Translations under genes and position numbers: made by a program
Notes under the pieces: model-generated
Told to the model about the DNA's origin: nothing
The model's database searches: none
What the model saw: the letters and a program-made list of their open reading frames with translations, nothing else
Part shown: positions 53,935-61,317 of the stretch, in pieces
Numbering within the stretch: position 1 is the first letter of the stretch
Layout of the letters: each line of letters starts with the position of its first letter
NCBI GenBank assembly: GCA_919902505.1
Contig: CAKKRE010000002.1
Coordinates: 151,421 to 215,420, forward strand
Source: Nitrospiraceae bacterium
GTDB lineage: Bacteria; Nitrospirota; Nitrospiria; Nitrospirales; Nitrospiraceae
Length of the DNA: 64,000 nucleotides
Reading direction: 5' to 3'

Positions 53935-55185
53935 ATGGAATCAACGCCGACCATCGCCGCCAAAGATCCCGCGCAATACCCGCTGTTGCGCAACCTACAA
54001 TTCTCGCCCATCAAGGAAGGGGAGGAGCAGTACATCGTCCTCTGGGACCCGACCGGGTTGAGCAAGGAACGACTGGTCCTGCCGTTGAATTATTTCTTCA
54101 TCGTGCAGCATCTCGACGGGGAGCACAGCGTGCAGGACATCGGCGCGATCTACCTGAAGCGCTTCGGCGAGTTCCTGATGCCGAATAAGGTCGAGCAGCT
54201 ACTGGCCGATCTGGACACCAAACTCTTCCTGGAAGGAACTCGCACCGAGCAGGCCAAGCAACAGGCGTTGACCGCCTATCGCCAAGCGCCCGCCCGATTG
54301 CCGCAGTTTGCCGGCCGCAGTTACGAAGCCGACGCCGCCAAACTGCGCGCCCAGATCAACGGGTTCTTCATTTCGAAGGAAGGACCGGAGGTCAAGGCAT
54401 CCGAACATGCGGGCAAGCTCATCAAGGGGCTCGTCGCACCGACCTACGAACCGAAACACGCCGGACCGATCTATGCCTGGGCCTATAAGGAATTGCAGGA
54501 AGCCCAGCAACCGGACCTGTATGTGCTCATCGGCACCGCCTACTCGGGACTCGAACAACCGGTGGCGATGACGGACAAGGATTTCGAGACACCATTGGGG
54601 CTCGTAAAGGTCGAACGCACGGTCACCGATCGCCTACGCGAGCAGATTCCTTCAGCCTTTACCGACGAATTGGCACATCACAATGAACATGCACTGGAAT
54701 TTCAACTGCCGTTCCTGCAAGAGAGTCTCGGCAAGGACCGGCCGTTTACGATTGTTCCGATCCTCACATCGTTTTCGGCGGACAGCCTGCGCGATCCGCA
54801 AATACGGGAGCAGGTCGAGACGTTTCTTCAGGCCTTGAAGGACGCCCTCGTGGCCACCGGCAAGAACTACTGTGTGGTCGTGGGCGCGGAACTGGCCCAC
54901 ATCGGCATGCGATACGGCGACTCGGCGCCGCCGACGGATTTCTCCTTCCACCGCTGCATGCAGACCGATCTCGAAATGCTCAAACACGTCGAGAACCGCG
55001 ACCCGGAAGAGTTCGCGAAGTTTATTCAGAAAGAAAACGATCAGCGCCGCATTTCCGGCTTCTCGCCGATCTATTCGCTGCTGCGTGTGATTCAAGCGGA
55101 AACGGGGCAGGTGTTGCGCTACGATCGCGGGATCACGGATCAGTATAATTCGACGGTCACGTATGCCAGCATGGCCTTCTTCTAG
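53935..55185 (+). CDS. Memo-family protein with N-terminal PqqD-like domain
   Basis: 416 residues from ATG 53935. Residues ~20-95 (YIVLWDPTGLSKERLVL, LDGEHSVQDIGAIYLKRFGE) look like a PqqD/winged-helix module. From ~130 the Memo fold follows: KGLVAPTYEPKHAGPIYAWA, LYVLIGTAYSG, EDELAHHNEHALEFQLPFLQ-like His motif (HHNEHALEFQLPFL), VVGAELAHIGMRYGD and a C-terminal YNSTVTYASMAFF. Memo proteins have a dioxygenase-like metal fold; the bacterial ones are called AmmeMemoRadiSam B, but the AMMECR1 and radical-SAM partners are absent here. TACAAT at 53919 suggests an own promoter; ATG 53923 is an alternative start. Confidence 0.85.
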   Translation: MESTPTIAAKDPAQYPLLRNLQFSPIKEGEEQYIVLWDPTGLSKERLVLPLNYFFIVQHLDGEHSVQDIGAIYLKRFGEFLMPNKVEQLLADLDTKLFLEGTRTEQAKQQALTAYRQAPARLPQFAGRSYEADAAKLRAQINGFFISKEGPEVKASEHAGKLIKGLVAPTYEPKHAGPIYAWAYKELQEAQQPDLYVLIGTAYSGLEQPVAMTDKDFETPLGLVKVERTVTDRLREQIPSAFTDELAHHNEHALEFQLPFLQESLGKDRPFTIVPILTSFSADSLRDPQIREQVETFLQALKDALVATGKNYCVVVGAELAHIGMRYGDSAPPTDFSFHRCMQTDLEMLKHVENRDPEEFAKFIQKENDQRRISGFSPIYSLLRVIQAETGQVLRYDRGITDQYNSTVTYASMAFF

Positions 55186-55186
55186 A

Positions 55187-55314
55187 GCAGGCTGCTGAAA
55201 CAGGCCCCCAGCTTCGTTCTCTCCTCGAAACCATCCTCAACGTGGCCAGAGGCTACGCCTCCGGTGCTTTCATCGGCTGCGGCCTAGGTGGACAGTCGTT
55301 TTGACCGTTCTGCC
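55187..55314. repeat. Inverted-repeat element (family B, degenerate copy, reversed)
   Basis: Starts GCAGGCTGCTGAAACAGGC two bases after the Memo stop codon. It shares CCCAGCTTCGTTCTC and the GCCTCCGG/CGGCTGCGGCC interior with other copies in reverse orientation. The right end is poorly conserved. Confidence 0.5.
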
Positions 55315-55349
55315 GAAAGGTTCTTATCGGAACTCGCGCAGGAAACAGG

Positions 55350-55721
55350 CTACTTCACGTAGACCACTCCGGGTAGATCCTTCAGATCTGCATCACCCGT
55401 AATGACCTCCGCATTCTGATCTTGGGCCGTCGCATAGACGATCGCATCAGCCATCGCCAACCCATGCCGAAGGCTGATATCCGCAGCTAAATAGGCGATA
55501 GATTCCGTGAGTGGCACTACCCGGGTTGCATGAAGTCGTCCGGAGAAGAGTATGGCGGTCTCCTCGCCGCGCTCTCGTTTAATCTTCTTATATACTTCAT
55601 ACAGCACAATCGTCGGCGTGATGATGTCGTAACGGGCAGCGAGATATGCAGCGTAGCGATCAGCCTGCGGTCCACCGGTAAAGAATTCGATCCATCCGCT
55701 GGAATCCAACACAATCTTCAC
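55350..55721 (-). CDS. PIN-domain toxin, VapC-type
   Basis: 123 residues. The four PIN acidic positions are present: Asp in IVLDSSGWIEFF, Glu in VLYEVYKKIKRE, Asp in LAMADAIVYATA, and VITGDADLKDL. A likely Mg-dependent RNase. Its start overlaps the stop of the AbrB-type antitoxin gene, giving a standard vapBC-like arrangement. Confidence 0.9.
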   Translation of the reverse strand: MKIVLDSSGWIEFFTGGPQADRYAAYLAARYDIITPTIVLYEVYKKIKRERGEETAILFSGRLHATRVVPLTESIAYLAADISLRHGLAMADAIVYATAQDQNAEVITGDADLKDLPGVVYVK

Positions 55722-55927
55722 AACCGATCCTTCTTCTCTCTAAGCCCTGCCTTCGACATTCCCTTGAGCACGCCCTTTAGCGACTTGAGCGGTACTTCCG
55801 GCACCAAGGTAATCACTCCGCCCTTTTCCAGAACCTGCAAGCGCTGGGAAGGACTCAAGTGAAGCTTTTCCCGCACATCCTTAGGAATCACGATCTGAAA
55901 CTTTGGCGAAATGGTGGTCACGGACAT
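55718..55927 (-). CDS. AbrB/SpoVT-type antitoxin
   Basis: 69 residues. A swapped-hairpin AbrB DNA-binding domain, TTISPKFQIVIPKDVREKL then GVITLVPEV, with a basic C-terminal tail (LKGMSKAGLREKKDRL) for toxin binding. It pairs with the PIN toxin gene (four-base overlap). AAGGGGGTATTACA precedes the ATG. Confidence 0.9.
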   Translation of the reverse strand: MSVTTISPKFQIVIPKDVREKLHLSPSQRLQVLEKGGVITLVPEVPLKSLKGVLKGMSKAGLREKKDRL

Positions 55928-55944
55928 TGTAATACCCCCTTACT

Positions 55945-55968
55945 GATCAATGATCGATCATCGTATCG
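55945..55968 (-). promoter_or_regulatory. Candidate operator of the AbrB/VapC pair
   Basis: A perfect 12-bp palindrome ATGATCGATCAT (55950-55961), flanked by TGATCA and GATACGATG repeats, lies just upstream of the antitoxin ribosome binding site. Antitoxins commonly bind such sites. Confidence 0.5.
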
Positions 55969-56070
55969 TCATACACCGCACCCGTCAAGCGCGAAGGCCA
56001 TGCCTGCGGACTGGCTTTCCAGCCCCACGAGATACGCTTTACGTGTGACGTTTCACGATACACTCGACTA

Positions 56071-56194
56071 CAGGCTGGTCAGAAAGGCTGTCCAGCAAGG
56101 CCGCAGCGAATGAAGCGCCTCAACGTACCCTCTGCGGTACGTTGAGGCGCTGAATGACGCGAGAACGCCGCTGGCGGCCTTTATCAACAGCCTG
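56071..56194. repeat. Inverted-repeat element (family B, copy 3)
   Basis: 124 bp: CAGGCTGGTCAGAAAGGCTG at the left mirrors GGCCTTTATCAACAGCCTG at the right. In the centre GCGCCTCAACGTACC and GGTACGTTGAGGCGC form a perfect 15-bp hairpin around CTCTGC. It ends at the base next to the stop codon of the lipoprotein gene. Confidence 0.8.
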
Positions 56195-56608
56195 TCAGTA
56201 CGCCGGCATGCCGCCGGCGGGATCGGTATATCTGGTGGGCGTGGTGAAACGGTCCCAGGTGGTGACGACGCCCTCTTCGAAGTACACACGAAACGCGCTC
56301 GTGATACAGGCATCCCGGCCGATGGGCGGGTAGAGCCAGACCGTGACCACCCGGCCTTCGTCCCCCACGTCTTTTTTACACACCGGTGACCCGAGCGCGA
56401 GATAGACCTGATCCTGATTCATGCCGCGTAGGATTTTTCCGCGATCGATGGCCCAGCGCACGCCTTCAGGGTAAGACGGGTAGTGATCGGTCATCAGACG
56501 GTGACGTTCCGTGTCGCACCCCGATAAGCTTATGGCAAGCAGGAGAAGACTATGGAGAAGGACCCGTTTAAGCGACGCCAACGAAGCGCTCCTTAGGAGA
56601 GGCCTCAT
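56195..56608 (-). CDS. Small lipoprotein, SmpA/OmlA-like pattern
   Basis: 137 residues. Signal peptide with lipobox LSGC (LLLAISLSGC). GKILRGMNQDQVYLALGSPV resembles the start of SmpA/BamE-like domains, where a helix precedes a Gly-x-Pro turn, followed by strands VTVWLYPP and FRVYFEEGVVTTW. The resemblance is by eye only. The start overlaps the stop of the nucleotidyltransferase-like gene (ATGA). The family-B repeat abuts its stop. Confidence 0.65.
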   Translation of the reverse strand: MRPLLRSASLASLKRVLLHSLLLLAISLSGCDTERHRLMTDHYPSYPEGVRWAIDRGKILRGMNQDQVYLALGSPVCKKDVGDEGRVVTVWLYPPIGRDACITSAFRVYFEEGVVTTWDRFTTPTRYTDPAGGMPAY

Positions 56609-57135
56609 AGCATCTGCTCCGGCAATTGCCGGCAGAACAGCTCAACCGTTTTTTGAAACAAAAAGAGCGCCGTGTCTTGTGGAGAGGCCGCAATAGCGGC
56701 GGCGGCAGCTTGTTCAATGTCGGAACGGGAAATCTGAAAACGACGGACAACGTAGAGAGCGTCGTCCAAATCAAGCTCAATACCGCGACGGAGTTTCGCG
56801 ATCACGAAATCTACCGGTGCCAAAAGACGGATGCGAAGATTCGGATGAGAGAGTAGGTCTGTGGCACGGTCTCGATATCCAGGCGGCATTGCCACGATAG
56901 ACCATCCCGAAATGTCCTGCGTAAGATCCGCCGGCACACCTTCAGCAGTCAGAAACGCGACAAGCGGATGGAGCGGACCAGTGAGTTCGCCGTCCACATC
57001 GTTCGTGTAGCGTTCACGAAACCCATAACATTGCAACGCAAGGGCGCCGACGAGGAGCAAGTCGATCGGTTGACCGGTGGTCTTGACGAACTGCTCCAGG
57101 AGGAGAATGAGACGTTCAGCGGTGATGGTAGGCAA
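56605..57135 (-). CDS. Nucleotidyltransferase-like protein (DUF6036-like)
   Basis: 176 residues from TTG 57135, which follows GAGG at eight bases. LLLVGALALQCYGFRERYTNDVDGEL fits the start of a nucleotidyltransferase fold (GG/GA-x-A then D-x-D, here NDVD). The region LDDALYVVRRF is close to what is seen in DUF6036-type proteins. Such proteins occur in toxin-antitoxin-like pairs. It overlaps the 111-residue gene upstream by 20 bases, so the two are coupled. A longer ORF start at 57261 would overlap that gene fully and is not favoured. Confidence 0.65.
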   Translation of the reverse strand: MPTITAERLILLLEQFVKTTGQPIDLLLVGALALQCYGFRERYTNDVDGELTGPLHPLVAFLTAEGVPADLTQDISGWSIVAMPPGYRDRATDLLSHPNLRIRLLAPVDFVIAKLRRGIELDLDDALYVVRRFQISRSDIEQAAAAAIAASPQDTALFLFQKTVELFCRQLPEQML

Positions 57136-57451
57136 ATTGTAGCGCCTCGGCAAACGTCCGATAGTCCCGAAAATCGATCGGGCCCGAATCATCGGGAAGC
57201 GGCGTGCGATTAAACAAAAACGTGACCAGTCGACGATAGTGTGTGTACCAGCGGCAGGCATTCAGATACACTGCCTCAAATTCAGGGTCGTCCCGCCATT
57301 GTGACCAATCTGGTTGGTCATTCACGAGGATTTCGAGCCAAAGAATCCGGCGCCCACGAGGGGTGCAGAGAGCCTCTGCGACGGAATCTGTATTCAGGTA
57401 GGCGGGGAGTAACTTAAAGGAAGGTGCTGGTGCCTGCAGGGGAACATCCAT
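57116..57451 (-). CDS. Hypothetical protein paired with the nucleotidyltransferase-like gene
   Basis: 111 residues, soluble; LPAYLNTDSVAEALCTPRGRR, then a Trp-rich WSQWRDDPEFEAVYLNACRW. No family recognised. No ribosome binding site is visible; TGCTAGACT, an extended -10-like sequence, ends seven bases before the ATG, so the message could be leaderless. Position suggests it is the partner of the downstream nucleotidyltransferase-like protein, possibly an antitoxin or adaptor. Confidence 0.55.
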   Translation of the reverse strand: MDVPLQAPAPSFKLLPAYLNTDSVAEALCTPRGRRILWLEILVNDQPDWSQWRDDPEFEAVYLNACRWYTHYRRLVTFLFNRTPLPDDSGPIDFRDYRTFAEALQFAYHHR

Positions 57452-57581
57452 GTCGGGAAGTCTAGCACATTACCATCTGCAGAAGAACTTCCCCAACGCT
57501 CTGTCGGCGAAGCGTCCTGGAGTGATGGAGCGGCGAGTGGCTTTTCCGCGCTGCCTGTTTCTTCACTGCCACCATGTGTGC

Positions 57582-57782
57582 TTAGGATAACGATTCCAGC
57601 AGTTCAACGTCTTTCTTGAGGAGTTGATTCACGAGTTCTGCAACAGGCTTTCCGTTTCTCTTTGCAATCCGCTCGAGCCCTCTTCGCGTCGCACTATCGA
57701 CATAAATGGGCAAGTGCAAATCAGCGTGTTTTCGGAAAAATTTTCCCCGAACCGCTTGAGAAAAATCGTACTCGCATTTCAT
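57582..57782 (-). CDS. BrnA/CopG-like antitoxin
   Basis: 66 residues. HLPIYVDSATRRGLERIAKRNGKPVAELVNQLLKKD matches a ribbon-helix-helix: a beta strand, then two helices. It lies one base after the BrnT-like toxin gene, the usual toxin-first order of BrnTA. It should bind the toxin and repress the operon. Confidence 0.75.
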   Translation of the reverse strand: MKCEYDFSQAVRGKFFRKHADLHLPIYVDSATRRGLERIAKRNGKPVAELVNQLLKKDVELLESLS

Positions 57783-57783
57783 A

Positions 57784-58095
57784 TTATGCCCTCCGATAGT
57801 GCTTCACTTCGTTCTTCGTCGCTTTCCGAGCAGATATCAGCCTAATTGTCGCGTACTCATTGCTTGTTTCGTGAAACGTGTGGCACGCGACAAGAACTCC
57901 CCCAACACTATCCATACCAATTGTAATCCACCGCTCCTCCTGATCACTATGCTGCTCGTCACACTCAGAGAGAGCATCCGGATCTAGGAAAATTGTAGCG
58001 GCACGTTCGAATGGAATACTGTGTTTGCGAATATTGCTGCGGGCTTTGGTTCGATCCCACTCGAAACGATACTGAAATCTCTTAGCCACGGGCAA
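57784..58095 (-). CDS. BrnT-family toxin
   Basis: 103 residues. Family features: FEWDRTKARSNIRKHSIPFERA near the start, a central RWITIGMDSVGGVLVACHTF, and the C-terminal IRLISARKATKNEVKHYR. BrnT has a RelE-like RNase fold. The antitoxin follows directly. The pair is the third toxin-antitoxin module in the window. Confidence 0.85.
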   Translation of the reverse strand: MPVAKRFQYRFEWDRTKARSNIRKHSIPFERAATIFLDPDALSECDEQHSDQEERWITIGMDSVGGVLVACHTFHETSNEYATIRLISARKATKNEVKHYRRA

Positions 58096-58217
58096 TTATT
58101 TCACATCGATGACTTGGAGCCAAGGAAAGAGTGAGGGAGCCTCTGAGGTTAGAGGTGAAATCTCGAGGCGGAATCATTGTATTTCCGGACTAACGAATCG
58201 AAGGAGTAGTGCCAAGC

Positions 58218-58739
58218 CTATTCCTTCACCGTCACTTTCATGCGAATCGCTTCGAGCGGGTTGTCGCGCTCATCGCGCGGCAGTTTCGCGATCATGTCGA
58301 TGATTTCGATGCCCCGGATAATTTCGCCGAAGATCGAATAGCGACGATCCAATCCGCCGTTATCCTGGATCGAGATGAAAAACTGCGACCCGTTGTCGTT
58401 GAAGTCGCGGGTGCTGTTGCCGTCGCGCGGCATTTTCGCCATAGAGATGGCGCCGCGCTTGTGCGGACGGTCGTTCGGCTCGGGATTCAGAAAGTAGCCT
58501 GGTCCGCCGGTGCCGTGCGACATCCGGTCGGGCGTCTTGCTCAGCGGATCGCCGCCCTGAATGATAAAGCCCGGCACCACGCGATGAAACGTGGTGTCGT
58601 CGTAGAAGCCCATCTTCGCCAGGTTGATGAAATTTTCGACATGACGTGGCGCATCGTCCGGGTAGAACTTAATCCTGATCTCCCCGAACTTGGTGATGAT
58701 CGTGGCACGCGGATCTTTTTTCTGAAATTGCATAATCAT
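58218..58739 (-). CDS. Peptidyl-prolyl cis-trans isomerase, cyclophilin type
   Basis: 173 residues. TTFHRVVPGFIIQGGDPLS, the catalytic-region GSQFFISIQD, and YSIFGEIIRGIEIID. No signal peptide, so it acts in the cytoplasm. It catalyses Xaa-Pro isomerisation in folding. ATG at 58739 or 58733 (MQFQKKDPRA); the longer ORF upstream is Pro/Arg-rich and looks untranslated. Monocistronic. Confidence 0.93.
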   Translation of the reverse strand: MIMQFQKKDPRATIITKFGEIRIKFYPDDAPRHVENFINLAKMGFYDDTTFHRVVPGFIIQGGDPLSKTPDRMSHGTGGPGYFLNPEPNDRPHKRGAISMAKMPRDGNSTRDFNDNGSQFFISIQDNGGLDRRYSIFGEIIRGIEIIDMIAKLPRDERDNPLEAIRMKVTVKE

Positions 58740-59016
58740 GGGAGCAAATCTAACAGGGCGGGGATTCCAACGGCAAGAGGGCGGAGCCGGCATGCACCGG
58801 ACGGCACGTCACGAACGACGCCCTCCGTTCCGACAGGCATGATTTCCCGCGGTGAACGGCGTATTCTGTGCCGAGACCATCGGGCCGTCGATGGCCGGGC
58901 TCAGGAGTGTCGCGCCCAATGGGAACAAGGGCGGAAAACCGCCTGCACCCGCAGGCCGCTTAACGAAGCCGTCCAGCGAGGCCGCAGCATGCGACCAGGG
59001 ACGCCACACTCGTTCG
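58740..59016. other. Intergenic region with a partial family-B fragment
   Basis: No supported gene. CGTCCAGCGAGGCCGCAGC at 58969-58987 is a truncated family-B piece directly before the full copy. Confidence 0.4.
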
Positions 59017-59140
59017 CAGGCTATCAGAACGGCTGTCCGCCAAGGTCGCAGGTAGCACGGCAACGGAGGCGTACCCTTGCGGTAGTGGCAGGGAAACGTG
59101 CGACCGGGAACGGCGGCTACAGTCTCTATCAACAGGATAC
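59017..59140. repeat. Inverted-repeat element (family B, copy 4)
   Basis: Bounded by CAGGCTATCAGAACGGCTGT and its weaker complement CAGTCTCTATCAACAGGATA. It has CGCCAAGGTCGCAG and GAACGGCGGCTA, the family landmarks. It ends just before the ribosome binding site (GGGAGGGG) of the next gene. Confidence 0.65.
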
Positions 59141-59152
59141 AGGGAGGGGTCT

Positions 59153-60682
59153 ATGCCTGACACCATGGTTCTGAATGTCGATCTGGCGGATGTGTGGGAA
59201 CAACGTGGGCGGAAGAAGCTCATCAGGACCATTGCCTGGGGCGACGAAGTCACGGTCCTAAACGTAGCCGCGACACACCTGGAGGTCGGCGTGACCGTCT
59301 TTCGTGAGAAACCGGACGGCAGCATCCTGCCCGAATCCATCACCGGCTACATCGAACCGACTAAATCGTCCCGCATAAAAATCGCCAATCTGGCCAGGCC
59401 CCTCGCAGACAATCAGGTCCTGAAGGTCAATTTCGTCGATGTCCAGCAGGGCGACGGCACAGTGATCGAATCGCCGGACGGCAAGATCATTCTCGTCGAT
59501 GGGGGGGACAACCAGATGTTCGCGCGGTACCTGGCCGGACGATTTCGAGGAACCACGGCAGAGCACCCACAACCCATCGACTGCATCATCGTCACCCACG
59601 GGGATGCAGACCATTTCGCCGGCCTTCCCGAGATTCTCGAGTCCGAAACGAACAAGGTGACGCGCAAACGCCTCTTCATGCAGCCGAAGCGGGTCTATCA
59701 CAACGGCATCGTGAAACGCCCGAGCAAGATGAACAACAAAGCCGTTCCCGACACGAAACTGCTGGGCCCGACCAAAACGGTGAACGGACAACTCTATCTC
59801 ACGGAGCTGGAAGACAATCTGCTCGATGTGGCGGATACCGAAATGAACGAGCCGTTTCGAGCATGGAAAAAAACCTTGGCCACGTACAACAGCCGGAGCG
59901 ACGTGAGCTTCCGACGTCTCCAGTTCGGGGACAACCAGGCCTTTGAGTTTTTCAACCGAGGCGACCTGCGCATCGAGACCTTGGGCCCGATCACCACCAC
60001 CGTGGGCGGACAACCGGCGCTGAAGTTTCTCGGGGAGCCCCCGAAAGGCCCGAGGATCGGACAGGACTCGCTCAGCACCGAAGAATCCACGTCCAAAAGC
60101 CATTCCGCCTCCCACACCATCAACGGCCATTCGATCGTGTTGCGTCTGAGTTACGGCGGGTTCAGCTTTCTGTTTTCAGGCGATCTCAACGATGAAGCCA
60201 GCCGAATTCTGGCGCGGGAACACAATCGCGGCAACCTGAACTTGAGATCGGAAGTCTTCAAGGTGCCCCACCATGGGTCGGCCGATTTCTCCGGCGCGTT
60301 CATTCAAGCCGTGTCGCCGATCGTGAGCGTAGTGTCGAGCGGGGACGAAAGCTCACGAAAAGAATACATCCATCCGCGAGCCACGCTCATGGGAGCCTTG
60401 GGCAAATGGTCGCGAGTGCCCGAGCCGCTCATCTTCGTCACCGAGTTGGTCGCGTTCTTTGAGGAGGAAGGCCCATCCCGCCTACAGGACGAGAAGAAGG
60501 CCAAGAAACGGGGGCCGTTTTACGGCTTCAGCCGCACCGCCTACGGTCTGGTGAAAACACGCACCGACGGCACACGCCTGTTCGTCTATACGGACAGCGG
60601 CAATATCGAGATGAAAGAGGCCTACGCCTATGCGCTTGATTCATCCGGGGTGCCGCAACCTGCCGAGGTCAGACGCGCCTGA
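59153..60682 (+). CDS. Metallo-beta-lactamase-fold hydrolase (ComEC-like domain)
   Basis: 509 residues, soluble. The N-terminal ~85 residues are a small beta module (EVTVLNVAATHLEVGVTVF), perhaps SH3-like. The MBL fold follows: VNFVDVQQGDGTVIESPDGK, the metal motif IVTHGDADHFAGLPEI, FSGDLNDEASRIL and VPHHGSADFSGAF. This arrangement resembles the soluble hydrolase half of ComEC-like proteins. Whether it acts on nucleic acid or another substrate is unknown. AGGGAGGGG precedes the ATG. It is near toxin-antitoxin and restriction genes, so a defence role is possible but unproven. Confidence 0.82.
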   Translation: MPDTMVLNVDLADVWEQRGRKKLIRTIAWGDEVTVLNVAATHLEVGVTVFREKPDGSILPESITGYIEPTKSSRIKIANLARPLADNQVLKVNFVDVQQGDGTVIESPDGKIILVDGGDNQMFARYLAGRFRGTTAEHPQPIDCIIVTHGDADHFAGLPEILESETNKVTRKRLFMQPKRVYHNGIVKRPSKMNNKAVPDTKLLGPTKTVNGQLYLTELEDNLLDVADTEMNEPFRAWKKTLATYNSRSDVSFRRLQFGDNQAFEFFNRGDLRIETLGPITTTVGGQPALKFLGEPPKGPRIGQDSLSTEESTSKSHSASHTINGHSIVLRLSYGGFSFLFSGDLNDEASRILAREHNRGNLNLRSEVFKVPHHGSADFSGAFIQAVSPIVSVVSSGDESSRKEYIHPRATLMGALGKWSRVPEPLIFVTELVAFFEEEGPSRLQDEKKAKKRGPFYGFSRTAYGLVKTRTDGTRLFVYTDSGNIEMKEAYAYALDSSGVPQPAEVRRA

Positions 60683-60840
60683 CCGGCAGGAGTGGCTCAA
60701 GGTCCTCCGACGAGCCGCTTTTCTTCCCGCTTCGAGATACGCTTCACGAACGACGAGAGACGGTTTGTTTTCTCCTGTGACCCCGGATGTCACAGTCACC
60801 GGTTACACTAACCGGTGAACGACAAAAGGGGAGGGCGACC

Positions 60841-61209
60841 ATGCGATCTTCAAGGCTTCCGGCGATATTGCTACTTCTGGTGTCGGCGTCGGTTTCGACA
60901 ACCTGGGCCGAGCCGGGGTTCGATGAGAAGTACCAGCGGGACTTCAACATCTTCAATCCCATCAACCAGTATCAACCAGCCAACCCGCTGAATCCCGCCA
61001 ATGCCTACAGTCCGGACAATCCGTTTAACCCCGTGAATCAGTACGATCCGAACAACCCCGCCAATCCCATCAACCAATTCAATCCGAACAATCCGTTCAA
61101 CCCCATCAATCGGTACCGCCCGGAGAATCCGTTGAACCCGATCAATGAATTCAACCCGAACGTGCCGTTTGCGCCGGTGGGTGGGGGAGGCGGGCAGGGG
61201 AGAAAATGA
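60841..61209 (+). CDS. Secreted Asn-Pro repeat protein
   Basis: 122 residues. Signal peptide LPAILLLLVSASVSTTWA. The mature part is about 12 imperfect units of six or seven residues based on NPxNPxN with Tyr or Phe (FNPINQYQPANPLNPANAYS), ending in a Gly-rich GGGGGQGRK. The low-complexity repeat suggests an extended turn-rich structure. I know no functional family. AGGGGAGGG sits before the ATG at 60841. It is followed by the restriction-modification operon, probably from a separate promoter. Confidence 0.7.
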   Translation: MRSSRLPAILLLLVSASVSTTWAEPGFDEKYQRDFNIFNPINQYQPANPLNPANAYSPDNPFNPVNQYDPNNPANPINQFNPNNPFNPINRYRPENPLNPINEFNPNVPFAPVGGGGGQGRK

Positions 61210-61317
61210 GCAGGGAAGCCGGTGTCGGGAACTGCCGTCGCCTTCGCCTTGTCCTTGCCTGCGCAACAGGGTATTCTTCGGCGGCAAATTTCAGAGCCCG
61301 ATAAACGGAGAGAATAC

